In this document: positions 19,462-27,104 of the stretch, piece after piece
Layout of the letters: the number at the start of each line of letters is the position of its first letter
Position numbering within the stretch: position 1 is the first letter of the stretch
Assembly (NCBI GenBank): GCA_002344065.1
Contig: DDTK01000013.1
Coordinates: 1-64,000, forward strand
DNA from: Flammeovirgaceae bacterium UBA2366
GTDB lineage: Bacteria > Bacteroidota > Bacteroidia > Cytophagales > Cyclobacteriaceae
DNA: 64,000 bases
Direction: 5' to 3'
The notes under the pieces: generated by a model
The model's database searches: none
What the model saw: the letters and a program-made list of their open reading frames with translations, nothing else
What the model was told of the DNA's origin: nothing
Made by a program: the position numbers and the translations under genes

Positions 19462-21444
19462 CTATAGCTGTGGTTGCTCTGCATTGGTAAAATCACCACG
19501 AAGTGTCCGGAAACGCTTGCGTGCCTCTGCGGCAAAAACACTTCCGGGGTATTTGTTGAGAAATTCACGGTAGATCTCCATGGCCTTATCTTTATTGCTC
19601 AGTTGGCGCTCATAGATTTCGCCCTGTAAAAAGAAGGCATCATCTGCCAGAATATCCTCAGGGTATTCATCCAGTATTTTTTGTAACAGGCCCAGCGACT
19701 TTTCAAATTCGCCAAGCTGCATGCGTAAGTTAGCCTCCAGCCAATACACATCATCAAGAATGGTATAATTGGTGATGGGCTTTTTGATTGCCCGGCCGGC
19801 AACTTCGATAGTATCTCCTATTTTTGATTTAAACAGTGTGGCTTCCCAATCATACTTAATCAAAATTTTAGAATCATATATCGGAATGATAACAAAGCCT
19901 TCTCTTAAATTTGTAAGAGCTTGCAACGCCTCTTCAGATTTATTTTGATACAGTAATAACTCAACTGAAGCATATGCCTGAAGCGCATCACCAACGGAAT
20001 CAAAAGCAATGTTTTCTTTAATGCGCATGCTCAGCTCCATGGCATCATTGGCTATCTCGCGTGTTGTCGCTTCTTTTAAAATATCCAGGTGTTCTTGCGC
20101 TAACCTGAAATTTCCTTTGTAATAAAACAATTTGGCGTTTTTGAGTTTTGCCTCATATCCCAATGGACTTTCTTTCAGGGATTTCTCCACCTGTGAATAA
20201 AGTAATGACGACTCCCACGTTTCTCCTTTAAGAAGATAGATGTCACCTAAATCCAATTTTGATTTTGACTTTATCTGTAATGAGGCGCGCGGATTTTCAA
20301 TTAGGCTATTAAGCAACTCAATGGCTTTATCTTTTTCATCCAGGTAGTTTGCATACAGAAGGGCTTCACTCCGCTGTGCTTCATGTGCATTTGGGTTGTC
20401 TCTGTATTCTTCAATAAATCTGCTGTAGTCCGCGATCAACCGTTTTACTGAATCAGCCTGAACAGGAAATGTATTGCGCACCCGGGCCTCGCGGGTTTTT
20501 ACCAAACCAAGACGAGCCTGCAAAAAATATGGTCCGGTTGGGTATTCCTTTGCTACATAGTTGTAGCTTCTGAACGCATTTTCGTAATCCTCATTGTCAA
20601 GGGCAACACGTGCAACTTCCATGCATCGTTCTCCCAATTTTTTGTATCGCTTATCATACGCCCTGGCTTGTATAAAAGATGCATAGAAATTTTTCTGCTG
20701 CATGGTCACCCAGATCAGTAAATCGGAGTAAACATCCAGATCGGGATAGCGTTGAACACGATCGTATAATATTTTCTCCAGGCTCTCCAGTTCATCGAGC
20801 TTGGTGAGCAGTGCCTGCATTACATTTTTTACATACTGTATGTTGGCCGAATTTTGTGTAACATAATTCAGGTATTCCTGAACCATTTTTTCCTTCTCGC
20901 CCTTTATGCGATACAACATTGCCAGCTCCAGACAAAATAAATATGGATTGCCCACAGCTTGCCGGCATTCCGCTAATGCCAAAATAGAATATTCAGATAG
21001 TGACTTGCCGGATAAATAATCGGCTAGCATTTTAATGCGCGAAACATTTCCCTTATAAGTATTGATCAAGTCTTTAAAATACTTCTCCGCCTTCGCTAAA
21101 TCGCCTGTGCGTACATAGATAATACCAACATCGGCTTTGAATTGAATATTATCAGGGTCTTTGCGCAAAATACGCTTCATGTAGTTTTGTGCTTCGTCAC
21201 TTTCACCAAGATCAAGGAGAGTATTTAAATAGTTATTGTGAATAAAGGGAAGGTTAATGTCATTTTTTGCCAGATCACGGTAGAGTTCTATTGCCTTTTG
21301 TTTGTCACCTTTTAATAAATATTCATTGGCCAGTTGAATATCTGCTTGATTCTGTGCAAACAAGATTGAAGGGTTATGCACAAACAGGGCTGATAAGCTT
21401 ATTATTATTAAATATTTATATATTTTTTTATAGTTATTAGCCAT
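19462..21444 (-). CDS. exported tetratricopeptide repeat protein
   Basis: TPR protein of 660 residues with an N-terminal signal (KYLIIISLSALFVHNPSILFAQ). Helical repeats run over nearly the full length, for example NEYLLKGDKQKAIELYRDLA at the start and KDKAMEIYREFLNKYPGSVF at the end. It resembles the scaffold-type TPR proteins of the Bacteroidota periplasm; no enzyme motif is seen. The first 60 bases of the gene are extremely AT-rich and lie inside the predicted replication origin, so codon choice at the N-terminus may be constrained by DNA unwinding. Confidence 0.88.
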   Translation of the reverse strand: MANNYKKIYKYLIIISLSALFVHNPSILFAQNQADIQLANEYLLKGDKQKAIELYRDLAKNDINLPFIHNNYLNTLLDLGESDEAQNYMKRILRKDPDNIQFKADVGIIYVRTGDLAKAEKYFKDLINTYKGNVSRIKMLADYLSGKSLSEYSILALAECRQAVGNPYLFCLELAMLYRIKGEKEKMVQEYLNYVTQNSANIQYVKNVMQALLTKLDELESLEKILYDRVQRYPDLDVYSDLLIWVTMQQKNFYASFIQARAYDKRYKKLGERCMEVARVALDNEDYENAFRSYNYVAKEYPTGPYFLQARLGLVKTREARVRNTFPVQADSVKRLIADYSRFIEEYRDNPNAHEAQRSEALLYANYLDEKDKAIELLNSLIENPRASLQIKSKSKLDLGDIYLLKGETWESSLLYSQVEKSLKESPLGYEAKLKNAKLFYYKGNFRLAQEHLDILKEATTREIANDAMELSMRIKENIAFDSVGDALQAYASVELLLYQNKSEEALQALTNLREGFVIIPIYDSKILIKYDWEATLFKSKIGDTIEVAGRAIKKPITNYTILDDVYWLEANLRMQLGEFEKSLGLLQKILDEYPEDILADDAFFLQGEIYERQLSNKDKAMEIYREFLNKYPGSVFAAEARKRFRTLRGDFTNAEQPQL

Positions 21445-21719
21445 GTGAATATGTGTATAAGCTATTGCGTTTTTTGAATGTGGAAATTACGTGAATATAA
21501 TATGGATTGTATTCACTTTGTTATCAGTGGTTTAAGTTGATTGTGAACAAAAGGTATTGTGTTTTATTTAGTCTTTGTTAACTAAACGAAATGTTGATTC
21601 TTTTGGTTGACCACGCGCTTATACACAATTGATACAGTTGTTTGAAGAATCGGTTAAGAATAAGGCTTAATACCCATTCTTTTATGGATTATCCACAAAC
21701 TGTTGGTCACTTATCAACA
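21374..21719. other. candidate replication origin (DnaA boxes and AT-rich tract)
   Basis: Four exact DnaA boxes of the TTATNCACA form occur in about 320 bp: 21374-21382 (TTATGCACA, plus), 21452-21460 (TTATACACA, minus), 21619-21627 (TTATACACA, plus) and 21689-21697 (TTATCCACA, plus). Near matches lie at 21711-21719 (TTATCAACA) and near 21541-21550. Between the first two boxes, at about 21393-21440, is a nearly pure A+T tract suitable as an unwinding element. The 21445-21681 part has no gene. mnmG, a frequent origin neighbour, and parS-like sites lie within 8 kb. Confidence 0.68.
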
Positions 21720-23397
21720 GCGGACCAACCTCCCAATTGGCCTTAAGATTAATGGTAGGAACGCCTTTCTCGTTTTTATAGAAGGCTATCGGTTCCGGCT
21801 CTTGTCTTGTGAAAAAGTTGCCGGCATCCCAGATGCCGTTTCCGTTTTTATCAGTGATAACCCTGACCAGATAATCGGCAGGCGGAAGGTTTTCAAAGCG
21901 AGCCTTAGCAGAATTTGAAGACTGTATTACTTTGAAGGTTTTATTTAATACCTGAATTACAACCTGTTCTTTGGTTTTTACTTCAATAATCAGGGTGCCT
22001 GAGTTTTCGGGTGTAATTATTTTAATAGAGGACTGTATAGTTGATGCCGTATCTTTTTCTAGTGATTGAAGAGCCCCTTTAGGTATAATTAAGTGATTGT
22101 ATGGTATTATTTGTTTCTCTTGTTTTTCTTCTTCCTTAGTAGCTTTTACTTCACGGTTTGTACGGGCTTTAGATCCCTGAACCTGGATGAAATCAATTTC
22201 TTTAGGCAGTGATTTTTCTAATGTTAAAAGGGTATTTCTCTTGGATAGCTTGTAGTCATCTTTTGCAAACGTAAGGCGATTAACAGAGTCTAGTTTTATG
22301 TAAAAGCTGTCAATCAAAATTATCTCTAGCGGTTTGGTGAATGTTATTTCACCTTTAAGTATGGACTTGTTTTTTAAGAAATCCAGGTATTCCAGTTTGG
22401 CTGTGAATTTTTCACGACTCGTTGAGCGTTTGTCAAATTTGACGTATAACGCGGTATCAATCTTATTATCAATACTATCCAATACATGTAACTGAACGGC
22501 AATGCTATCAATATCATTTATGGTATTGTAGACGCGTATTGTTGAAGCATCTTCAAGGTCTGAATAAATCCTTGTTTCTATGTCTCGACTATTAAGGGAA
22601 TATTCTTTTATACCTTTAGTTGTTCGAATATTGAAATAGGTTGCTATTGGGCGCGCAGAAATTAATTTTAAATCGCGGGCATCAAGCCTTACAGCAGGGA
22701 TATTTTTTTTTTGATTTTCTGTGGTAAGAACTACGCTGTCGCCAATGAATCCATACGATTCAGACTTACTGTCAACGATCAGATTCTTGTTTTTGTCTTC
22801 AAATGCATAAAGAATATAAGCGCCAGCTTTTAGGTTATCCAGACTGTATTCTCCTTTTTCGTTGGTAAGTGTAATCCACTGTGCTTCATGTTTGAAGATA
22901 TTGATTGTATCATGATGTACCACCGCAGCAACAGTATAGTTTTTTAATGGCTTACCTTCCAGGGGATTGTAAACAATGCCGTGAATAGATAATGAGTCTA
23001 TTGCTTCACCGGTACTGAAGGCAAGTTTCAAATTTTCTACAGAATTTCTTTCAGTGATGTCCTGTATGGCCTCACGAAAAGAAATCGTATAGGTAGTATT
23101 TTCTTTGAGATCAGCATTCAATTTAAGAACGACTTTATTTTTGCGCGCCTCTGCCTCGAATTTCTTTCCAATGGTGGGCGTGACAATGAGTTGTTCACGG
23201 GCTGAATTCACCTGCACCATTTCGTCAAACACCAACTCTATTTCATTCTTGTTAAAATTGGTTTGTCTGTCTGGAGGATTAGATCGTAAAAGTTTAGGTG
23301 GTATTTCGTCCTTTATTCCTCCGGTCGGCTGCGTTTGTTTAGCACATTGGATGAACAGTAGAATCAGGCACGCTATATAGAACTGAGATCTATTCAT
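21682..23397 (-). CDS. Ig-like domain lipoprotein (Big_5 type)
   Basis: Lipoprotein of 571 residues. The signal FYIACLILLFIQC ends in a lipobox cysteine. Directly after it comes GGIKDEIPPKLLRSNPPDRQ, the start of a bacterial Ig-like Big_5 domain (about 30-130) that is typical of a conserved Bacteroidota family. Carboxypeptidase-regulatory-like segments follow (GKPLKNYTVAAVV, NLKAGAYILYAFEDKNKN), and a similar one ends the protein (PADYLVRVITDKNGNGIWD). Role unknown, probably in the cell envelope. The gene overlaps the methyltransferase gene by four bases, so it is part of the mnmG operon. Confidence 0.87.
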   Translation of the reverse strand: MNRSQFYIACLILLFIQCAKQTQPTGGIKDEIPPKLLRSNPPDRQTNFNKNEIELVFDEMVQVNSAREQLIVTPTIGKKFEAEARKNKVVLKLNADLKENTTYTISFREAIQDITERNSVENLKLAFSTGEAIDSLSIHGIVYNPLEGKPLKNYTVAAVVHHDTINIFKHEAQWITLTNEKGEYSLDNLKAGAYILYAFEDKNKNLIVDSKSESYGFIGDSVVLTTENQKKNIPAVRLDARDLKLISARPIATYFNIRTTKGIKEYSLNSRDIETRIYSDLEDASTIRVYNTINDIDSIAVQLHVLDSIDNKIDTALYVKFDKRSTSREKFTAKLEYLDFLKNKSILKGEITFTKPLEIILIDSFYIKLDSVNRLTFAKDDYKLSKRNTLLTLEKSLPKEIDFIQVQGSKARTNREVKATKEEEKQEKQIIPYNHLIIPKGALQSLEKDTASTIQSSIKIITPENSGTLIIEVKTKEQVVIQVLNKTFKVIQSSNSAKARFENLPPADYLVRVITDKNGNGIWDAGNFFTRQEPEPIAFYKNEKGVPTINLKANWEVGPLLISDQQFVDNP

Positions 23398-24275
23398 CTT
23401 GGCTGCGCTATGTAGATTAAGCTGGAATGATTCAATGTTTTTCCTGCTTTATAATTAGACCAAACACCCCACAAAAATCCGTTTACAATTCCACGAATTC
23501 CTGTATTTCCTTGGTTTTTCTCGCTTAACAAACTGATATAAAAGGCATCAAGTTTCATAGGCTTAATTGACTTTATTCTGAACCCGTTTTGATCGAGTAA
23601 TTGGAACATACTCTTTTTTGAAAAGTGCCATAAATGCCTGGGCACATCATAGCCCGCCCAATGCTGATTGTAATGCAAGGAATCCGCGGATTCATAATTT
23701 GGTACAGCAATAAAAATGGTGCCATCTTTAGGTAGCAGCACATTTAGTTTCTTTAGCAGGCTATTTAATTCATGAACATGCTCAAGTACATGCCACAGTG
23801 TAATGATGTTGAAGGCTTCTTGCTTTAAATTCTCTAATGAATTTTCGATTTCTTTTCCAGTTAAGGAAGTTGCTTTTTGCCTGGCAGCACTTGAAGGCTC
23901 AACACCACTTATATGCCAACCTTTTTGTTGCATAGCTGCCAGAAATTCACCAGTTCCACAACCGTAGTCCAGTAGCGCGCCTCGTGTATTGTATTTTTCA
24001 ACTAGCCTCCTTTTCCATCGGAGTGTAAATTTTCTCGCGATCATGTAAACCCGTCCAATCAATCCTGACGAGTTCCCGGAATGTGATATATAGTCATTCG
24101 ATTGATAGTACTCAGAAAGTTTTTCATCTGGCGGCCTTGGTGATGTAATACCCAGTCCGCATCCCGTACAAACCTTAACAAGAAATGTTTCATGTGAAAC
24201 AGTTGTGTCTTCACAGGAAAGATGATTTTGGAAATCAGTTCGGGAGCAGACTGGGCACTGATCTATGGCTATCAT
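23394..24275 (-). CDS. class I SAM-dependent methyltransferase with N-terminal zinc ribbon
   Basis: Methyltransferase of 293 residues. The N-terminus has CPVCSRTDF and CTGCGLGITSPRP, two CxxC pairs forming a probable zinc ribbon. The SAM site is ALLDYGCGTGEFLAAM, followed by ISGVEPSSAARQKA and NIITLWHVLEHVHE. This arrangement occurs in methyltransferases acting on sugars or small metabolites of cell-surface polymers, but the substrate here is not known. Its start follows the mnmG stop directly and its stop overlaps the Ig-like lipoprotein start by four bases. A parS-like site is embedded in the coding sequence at 24186-24201. Confidence 0.9.
   Translation of the reverse strand: MIAIDQCPVCSRTDFQNHLSCEDTTVSHETFLVKVCTGCGLGITSPRPPDEKLSEYYQSNDYISHSGNSSGLIGRVYMIARKFTLRWKRRLVEKYNTRGALLDYGCGTGEFLAAMQQKGWHISGVEPSSAARQKATSLTGKEIENSLENLKQEAFNIITLWHVLEHVHELNSLLKKLNVLLPKDGTIFIAVPNYESADSLHYNQHWAGYDVPRHLWHFSKKSMFQLLDQNGFRIKSIKPMKLDAFYISLLSEKNQGNTGIRGIVNGFLWGVWSNYKAGKTLNHSSLIYIAQPR
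24186..24201. other. parS-like site 1 (inside coding sequence)
   Basis: TGTTTCATGTGAAACA matches the widespread ParB-binding consensus TGTTTCACGTGAAACA at 15 of 16 bases and is itself almost a perfect palindrome. It is one of four such sites between 24.1 and 29.2 kb. Confidence 0.6.
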
Positions 24276-26138
24276 TTATTTACCCATGTATACGGTAAGA
24301 ACAGAGATATCTGCAGGAGACACGCCACTGATTCTTGAAGCCTGGCCAATCGTTTCCGGTTTTATCTTCTTCAATTTTTCACGGGCTTCCGATGATAATG
24401 CCTTTACCCGGTCATAATCGAAGTCGTGAAGGATTTTATAATTTTCAAGACTCCCTATTTTCTCAGCAAGTTTTTGTTCCCGCTCAATATAAGTTTCATA
24501 CTTGATTTCAATTTCTGCTTGCTCCTGAATTTCTTTACTAAACCTGTTGATAGCATTCTTCAAATCAGCGCTCAGATTTTGAACATCGTGTATACTTACT
24601 TCTGGTCGCTTTAGCAGATTTGAAAGGAGAACCTTTTCACGGATAGTAGCAGTATTTATGGATACAAGCCCTTGATTGACCTGGTCAGGATCAACCTTTA
24701 CTTTTTTAAGCAGTTGGGTTAGTTCTGCAATTCCGTTCTTTTTGTCGAGCACATTATCAAGTCTTCTGTCGTTAGCCAAACCAATTTTATGGCCGGATTC
24801 CGTCAAACGAATATCAGCATTGTCTTGACGTAGCAACACTCGATACTCTGCGCGCGAAGTAAACATTCTATACGGTTCTTGAGTGCCTTTGTTGACAAGG
24901 TCATCAATCAATACTCCAATATATGCTTCGGAACGTTTCAGAATGAACGGGTCTTTTTCATTGATTTTGTTGTGGGCGTTAATTCCGGCCATTAATCCCT
25001 GACAGGCAGCCTCTTCATACCCCGTTGTGCCATTAATTTGACCAGCAAAGTACAGATTGTCAATGAGTTGTGTTTCTAACGTGAGTTTTAGCTGAGTAGG
25101 GGGAAAGAAGTCATACTCTATGGCATAACCCGGCCGGAACATTTTGGCATTTTCAAAGCCCCTTATTTTTGTAAGGGCTTGATATTGAATGTCTTCTGGT
25201 AAAGAAGTGGAAAACCCGTTAACGTATATTTCAACTGTTTCCCATCCTTCCGGCTCTACAAAAATCTGATGCCTTTCTCTTTCCGAGAAGCGGTTAATCT
25301 TATCCTCAATTGAAGGACAGTAGCGTGGTCCAAGGCCTTGAATCCGACCACTAAACATGGGTGACCGTTCAAATCCTAGCTTTAGCGTATCATGAACTTG
25401 TTCGTTTGTATAGGTGATCCAACAACTTATCTGCTTCGTTAAGGGCTGCGTTTCTGTATAGGAAAACTTGCCTGGGTTATCATCACCCATTTGCTCTTCC
25501 ATTTTAGTATAGTCAAGCGTACGCCCATCCACTCTAGGCGGGGTACCAGTTTTCATCCTTCCTGATTCAAACCCTAATGAGACAAGTTGCTCGGTTAGTC
25601 CCGTTGCAGCTTTTTCTCCAGTTCGTCCTCCCCCAAACTGCTTTTCTCCTATATGGATCTTCCCGTTAAGGAATGTTCCATTGGTAAGTATTACAGCTTT
25701 ACTCAAAATTTCAATGCCCAACGAGGTTTTAATACCCACTGCCCTTCCATCCTTTATCAAGACTTCACTCGCCATCTCTTGCCAGAAATCAACATTTGGA
25801 ATCTTTTCAAGGGCAAGCCTCCATTCTTCTGCAAATCTTGCTCTGTCATTCTGCGTTCGTGGACTCCACATGGCTGGTCCTTTTGATAGGTTCAGCATTC
25901 TAAACTGGATCATGGATTTATCCGATACGATCCCGGAAAGGCCACCAAGGGCATCTATTTCACGAACAATCTGGCCCTTGGCTACTCCTCCCATGGCAGG
26001 ATTACAGGACATCTGGGCAATGGTGCCCATATTCATGGTAACAAGCAGTACACGAGAGCCCATATTGGCAGCTGCTGCTGCCGCTTCGCATCCGGCATGG
26101 CCGGCCCCCACCACTATTACATCATACTGTTGAAACAT
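24276..26138 (-). CDS. mnmG: tRNA uridine-5-carboxymethylaminomethylation enzyme MnmG
   Basis: FAD-dependent tRNA-modifying enzyme of 620 residues, the normal length. With MnmE it installs the carboxymethylaminomethyl group on U34 of certain tRNAs. The FAD site is YDVIVVGAGHAGCEAAAAAA at the N-terminus, followed by the family motif QMSCNPAMGGVAKGQIVREID. Also present are PRYCPSIEDKI and the C-terminal helical MnmE-binding part ending in ASRISGVSPADISVL. The gene heads a run with a methyltransferase and a lipoprotein. Its 5' region contains a DnaA box and two parS-like sites, consistent with the frequent position of mnmG beside the origin. Confidence 0.98.
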   Translation of the reverse strand: MFQQYDVIVVGAGHAGCEAAAAAANMGSRVLLVTMNMGTIAQMSCNPAMGGVAKGQIVREIDALGGLSGIVSDKSMIQFRMLNLSKGPAMWSPRTQNDRARFAEEWRLALEKIPNVDFWQEMASEVLIKDGRAVGIKTSLGIEILSKAVILTNGTFLNGKIHIGEKQFGGGRTGEKAATGLTEQLVSLGFESGRMKTGTPPRVDGRTLDYTKMEEQMGDDNPGKFSYTETQPLTKQISCWITYTNEQVHDTLKLGFERSPMFSGRIQGLGPRYCPSIEDKINRFSERERHQIFVEPEGWETVEIYVNGFSTSLPEDIQYQALTKIRGFENAKMFRPGYAIEYDFFPPTQLKLTLETQLIDNLYFAGQINGTTGYEEAACQGLMAGINAHNKINEKDPFILKRSEAYIGVLIDDLVNKGTQEPYRMFTSRAEYRVLLRQDNADIRLTESGHKIGLANDRRLDNVLDKKNGIAELTQLLKKVKVDPDQVNQGLVSINTATIREKVLLSNLLKRPEVSIHDVQNLSADLKNAINRFSKEIQEQAEIEIKYETYIEREQKLAEKIGSLENYKILHDFDYDRVKALSSEAREKLKKIKPETIGQASRISGVSPADISVLTVYMGK

Positions 26139-26143
26139 ACATT

Positions 26144-26159
26144 CGTTCCACGTGAAACA
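26144..26159. other. parS-like site 2
   Basis: CGTTCCACGTGAAACA matches TGTTCCACGTGAAACA, a known variant of the ParB-binding site, at 15 of 16 bases. It lies just upstream of the mnmG start, 6 nt from the ATG, and forms a mirrored pair with the site at 26243-26258. Confidence 0.68.
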
Positions 26160-26211
26160 ATTAAATTTCTAGAAACCAGGTCTTATGAGGTAATCCACAT
26201 TTCCACAAATA

Positions 26212-26220
26212 TTATCCACA
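26212..26220 (+). other. exact DnaA box
   Basis: TTATCCACA, the strongest DnaA-box form, lies between two parS-like sites in the mnmG-ybeY gap. A one-mismatch box, TAATCCACA, is at 26191-26199. It may be an accessory box for the predicted origin or a DnaA-controlled promoter site. Confidence 0.55.
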
Positions 26221-26242
26221 ATGAATGTGAGTGGTTAATAAT

Positions 26243-26258
26243 GGTTTCACGTGGAACC
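26243..26258. other. parS-like site 3
   Basis: GGTTTCACGTGGAACC is a perfect palindromic core that matches the parS consensus, read on the other strand, at 14 of 16 bases. It abuts the end of ybeY and mirrors the site at 26144-26159 about 100 bp away. Confidence 0.62.
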
Positions 26259-26683
26259 TAATTTACAAGCAAAGATAGGTAAGCATCCTCTTTTTTGCGC
26301 ATTATCGTTTTTTGACGCTTACTCTTGTCATTGTAGCCCAAAAGGTGAAGAACCCCATGCACCATTACCCTGTGCAGCTCAGAATCGAAGGTCACTTGAA
26401 ATTTGGTGGCATTTTCCCTAACACGGGGAATGCTAATGAAGATGTCCCCTTCAATGCTTCCTTGTTCAAGGGAATTATCGAAGGTGATAATGTCAGTAAG
26501 GGTTTTATGATTTAAATAGTGCTGGTTAATCTCTCCTAGGTGCACGTCAGAGCAGAAGATGATATTTAAAGAGTTGAGCTGGAAGCCCTCATTTTGGATT
26601 GTATTTTTTAGCCATTTTGATGTTTTTATGGGGCGGGGAAGTTTAAAACGGACCTTTTCTGAGAAGAAACGGATTGCGCCCAT
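26258..26683 (-). CDS. ybeY: endoribonuclease YbeY (rRNA maturation)
   Basis: Zinc-dependent RNase of 141 residues used in 16S rRNA 3' processing and ribosome quality control. The diagnostic region is HRVMVHGVLHLLGYNDKSKR: two metal-binding histidines are in HGVLHLLGY, while the GYDH histidine of the E. coli enzyme is not at its usual place (GYND). I believe this is common in Bacteroidota YbeY. The N-terminus contains NIIFCSDVHLGEINQHYLN, also a family feature. The start lies one base after the stop of the RsbW-like kinase gene, so the two are translated together. Confidence 0.95.
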   Translation of the reverse strand: MGAIRFFSEKVRFKLPRPIKTSKWLKNTIQNEGFQLNSLNIIFCSDVHLGEINQHYLNHKTLTDIITFDNSLEQGSIEGDIFISIPRVRENATKFQVTFDSELHRVMVHGVLHLLGYNDKSKRQKTIMRKKEDAYLSLLVN

Positions 26684-26684
26684 G

Positions 26685-27089
26685 CTATGCGTTCATGTAA
26701 AAGCTTAACTCAACCACCTTACCCCCCTCCTTAAACTCAACCTCATCGGAAAGGTGCTTCATCAGAAAAATACCTCTGCCCCCAAGTTTTTCTATATTTT
26801 CCGGAGCTGTTGGGTCTGGAAGGTTATGGTAGTTAAAGCCTTCACCTTCATCCTTAACAGTAAACCGGAGGAGGTTTTCATTGAGCATGAGACTTAAATA
26901 GACGTTTTTTAAGGAGTTTCCAGCGTTTCCATGCTTTATGGCGTTATTCACCGCTTCGGTAACGGCAATCATGATATTTCCATAGATATCTTCATCTAAA
27001 TGAAAACGCTCTTTAGCATTATCAATGAAGCTCTCGATCATCCGGATATTATCGATTATGGAGGGAATCTGAATGCTGATGGTGTTCAT
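26685..27089 (-). CDS. RsbW-like ATP-binding protein (anti-sigma kinase fold)
   Basis: Single-domain HATPase_c protein of 134 residues similar to anti-sigma serine kinases such as RsbW and SpoIIAB. The N box is IAVTEAVNNAIKHGN and the G-box region is ENIEKLGGRGIFLMKHLSDE. No sensor or membrane part is present. Family knowledge: these proteins bind a sigma factor or phosphorylate an STAS anti-anti-sigma factor. No STAS gene is seen in the window, so the partner is elsewhere. It lies 15 nt after the DUF4175 gene and directly before ybeY. Confidence 0.88.
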   Translation of the reverse strand: MNTISIQIPSIIDNIRMIESFIDNAKERFHLDEDIYGNIMIAVTEAVNNAIKHGNAGNSLKNVYLSLMLNENLLRFTVKDEGEGFNYHNLPDPTAPENIEKLGGRGIFLMKHLSDEVEFKEGGKVVELSFYMNA

Positions 27090-27104
27090 CGTGTAAGCTG
27101 GAGG

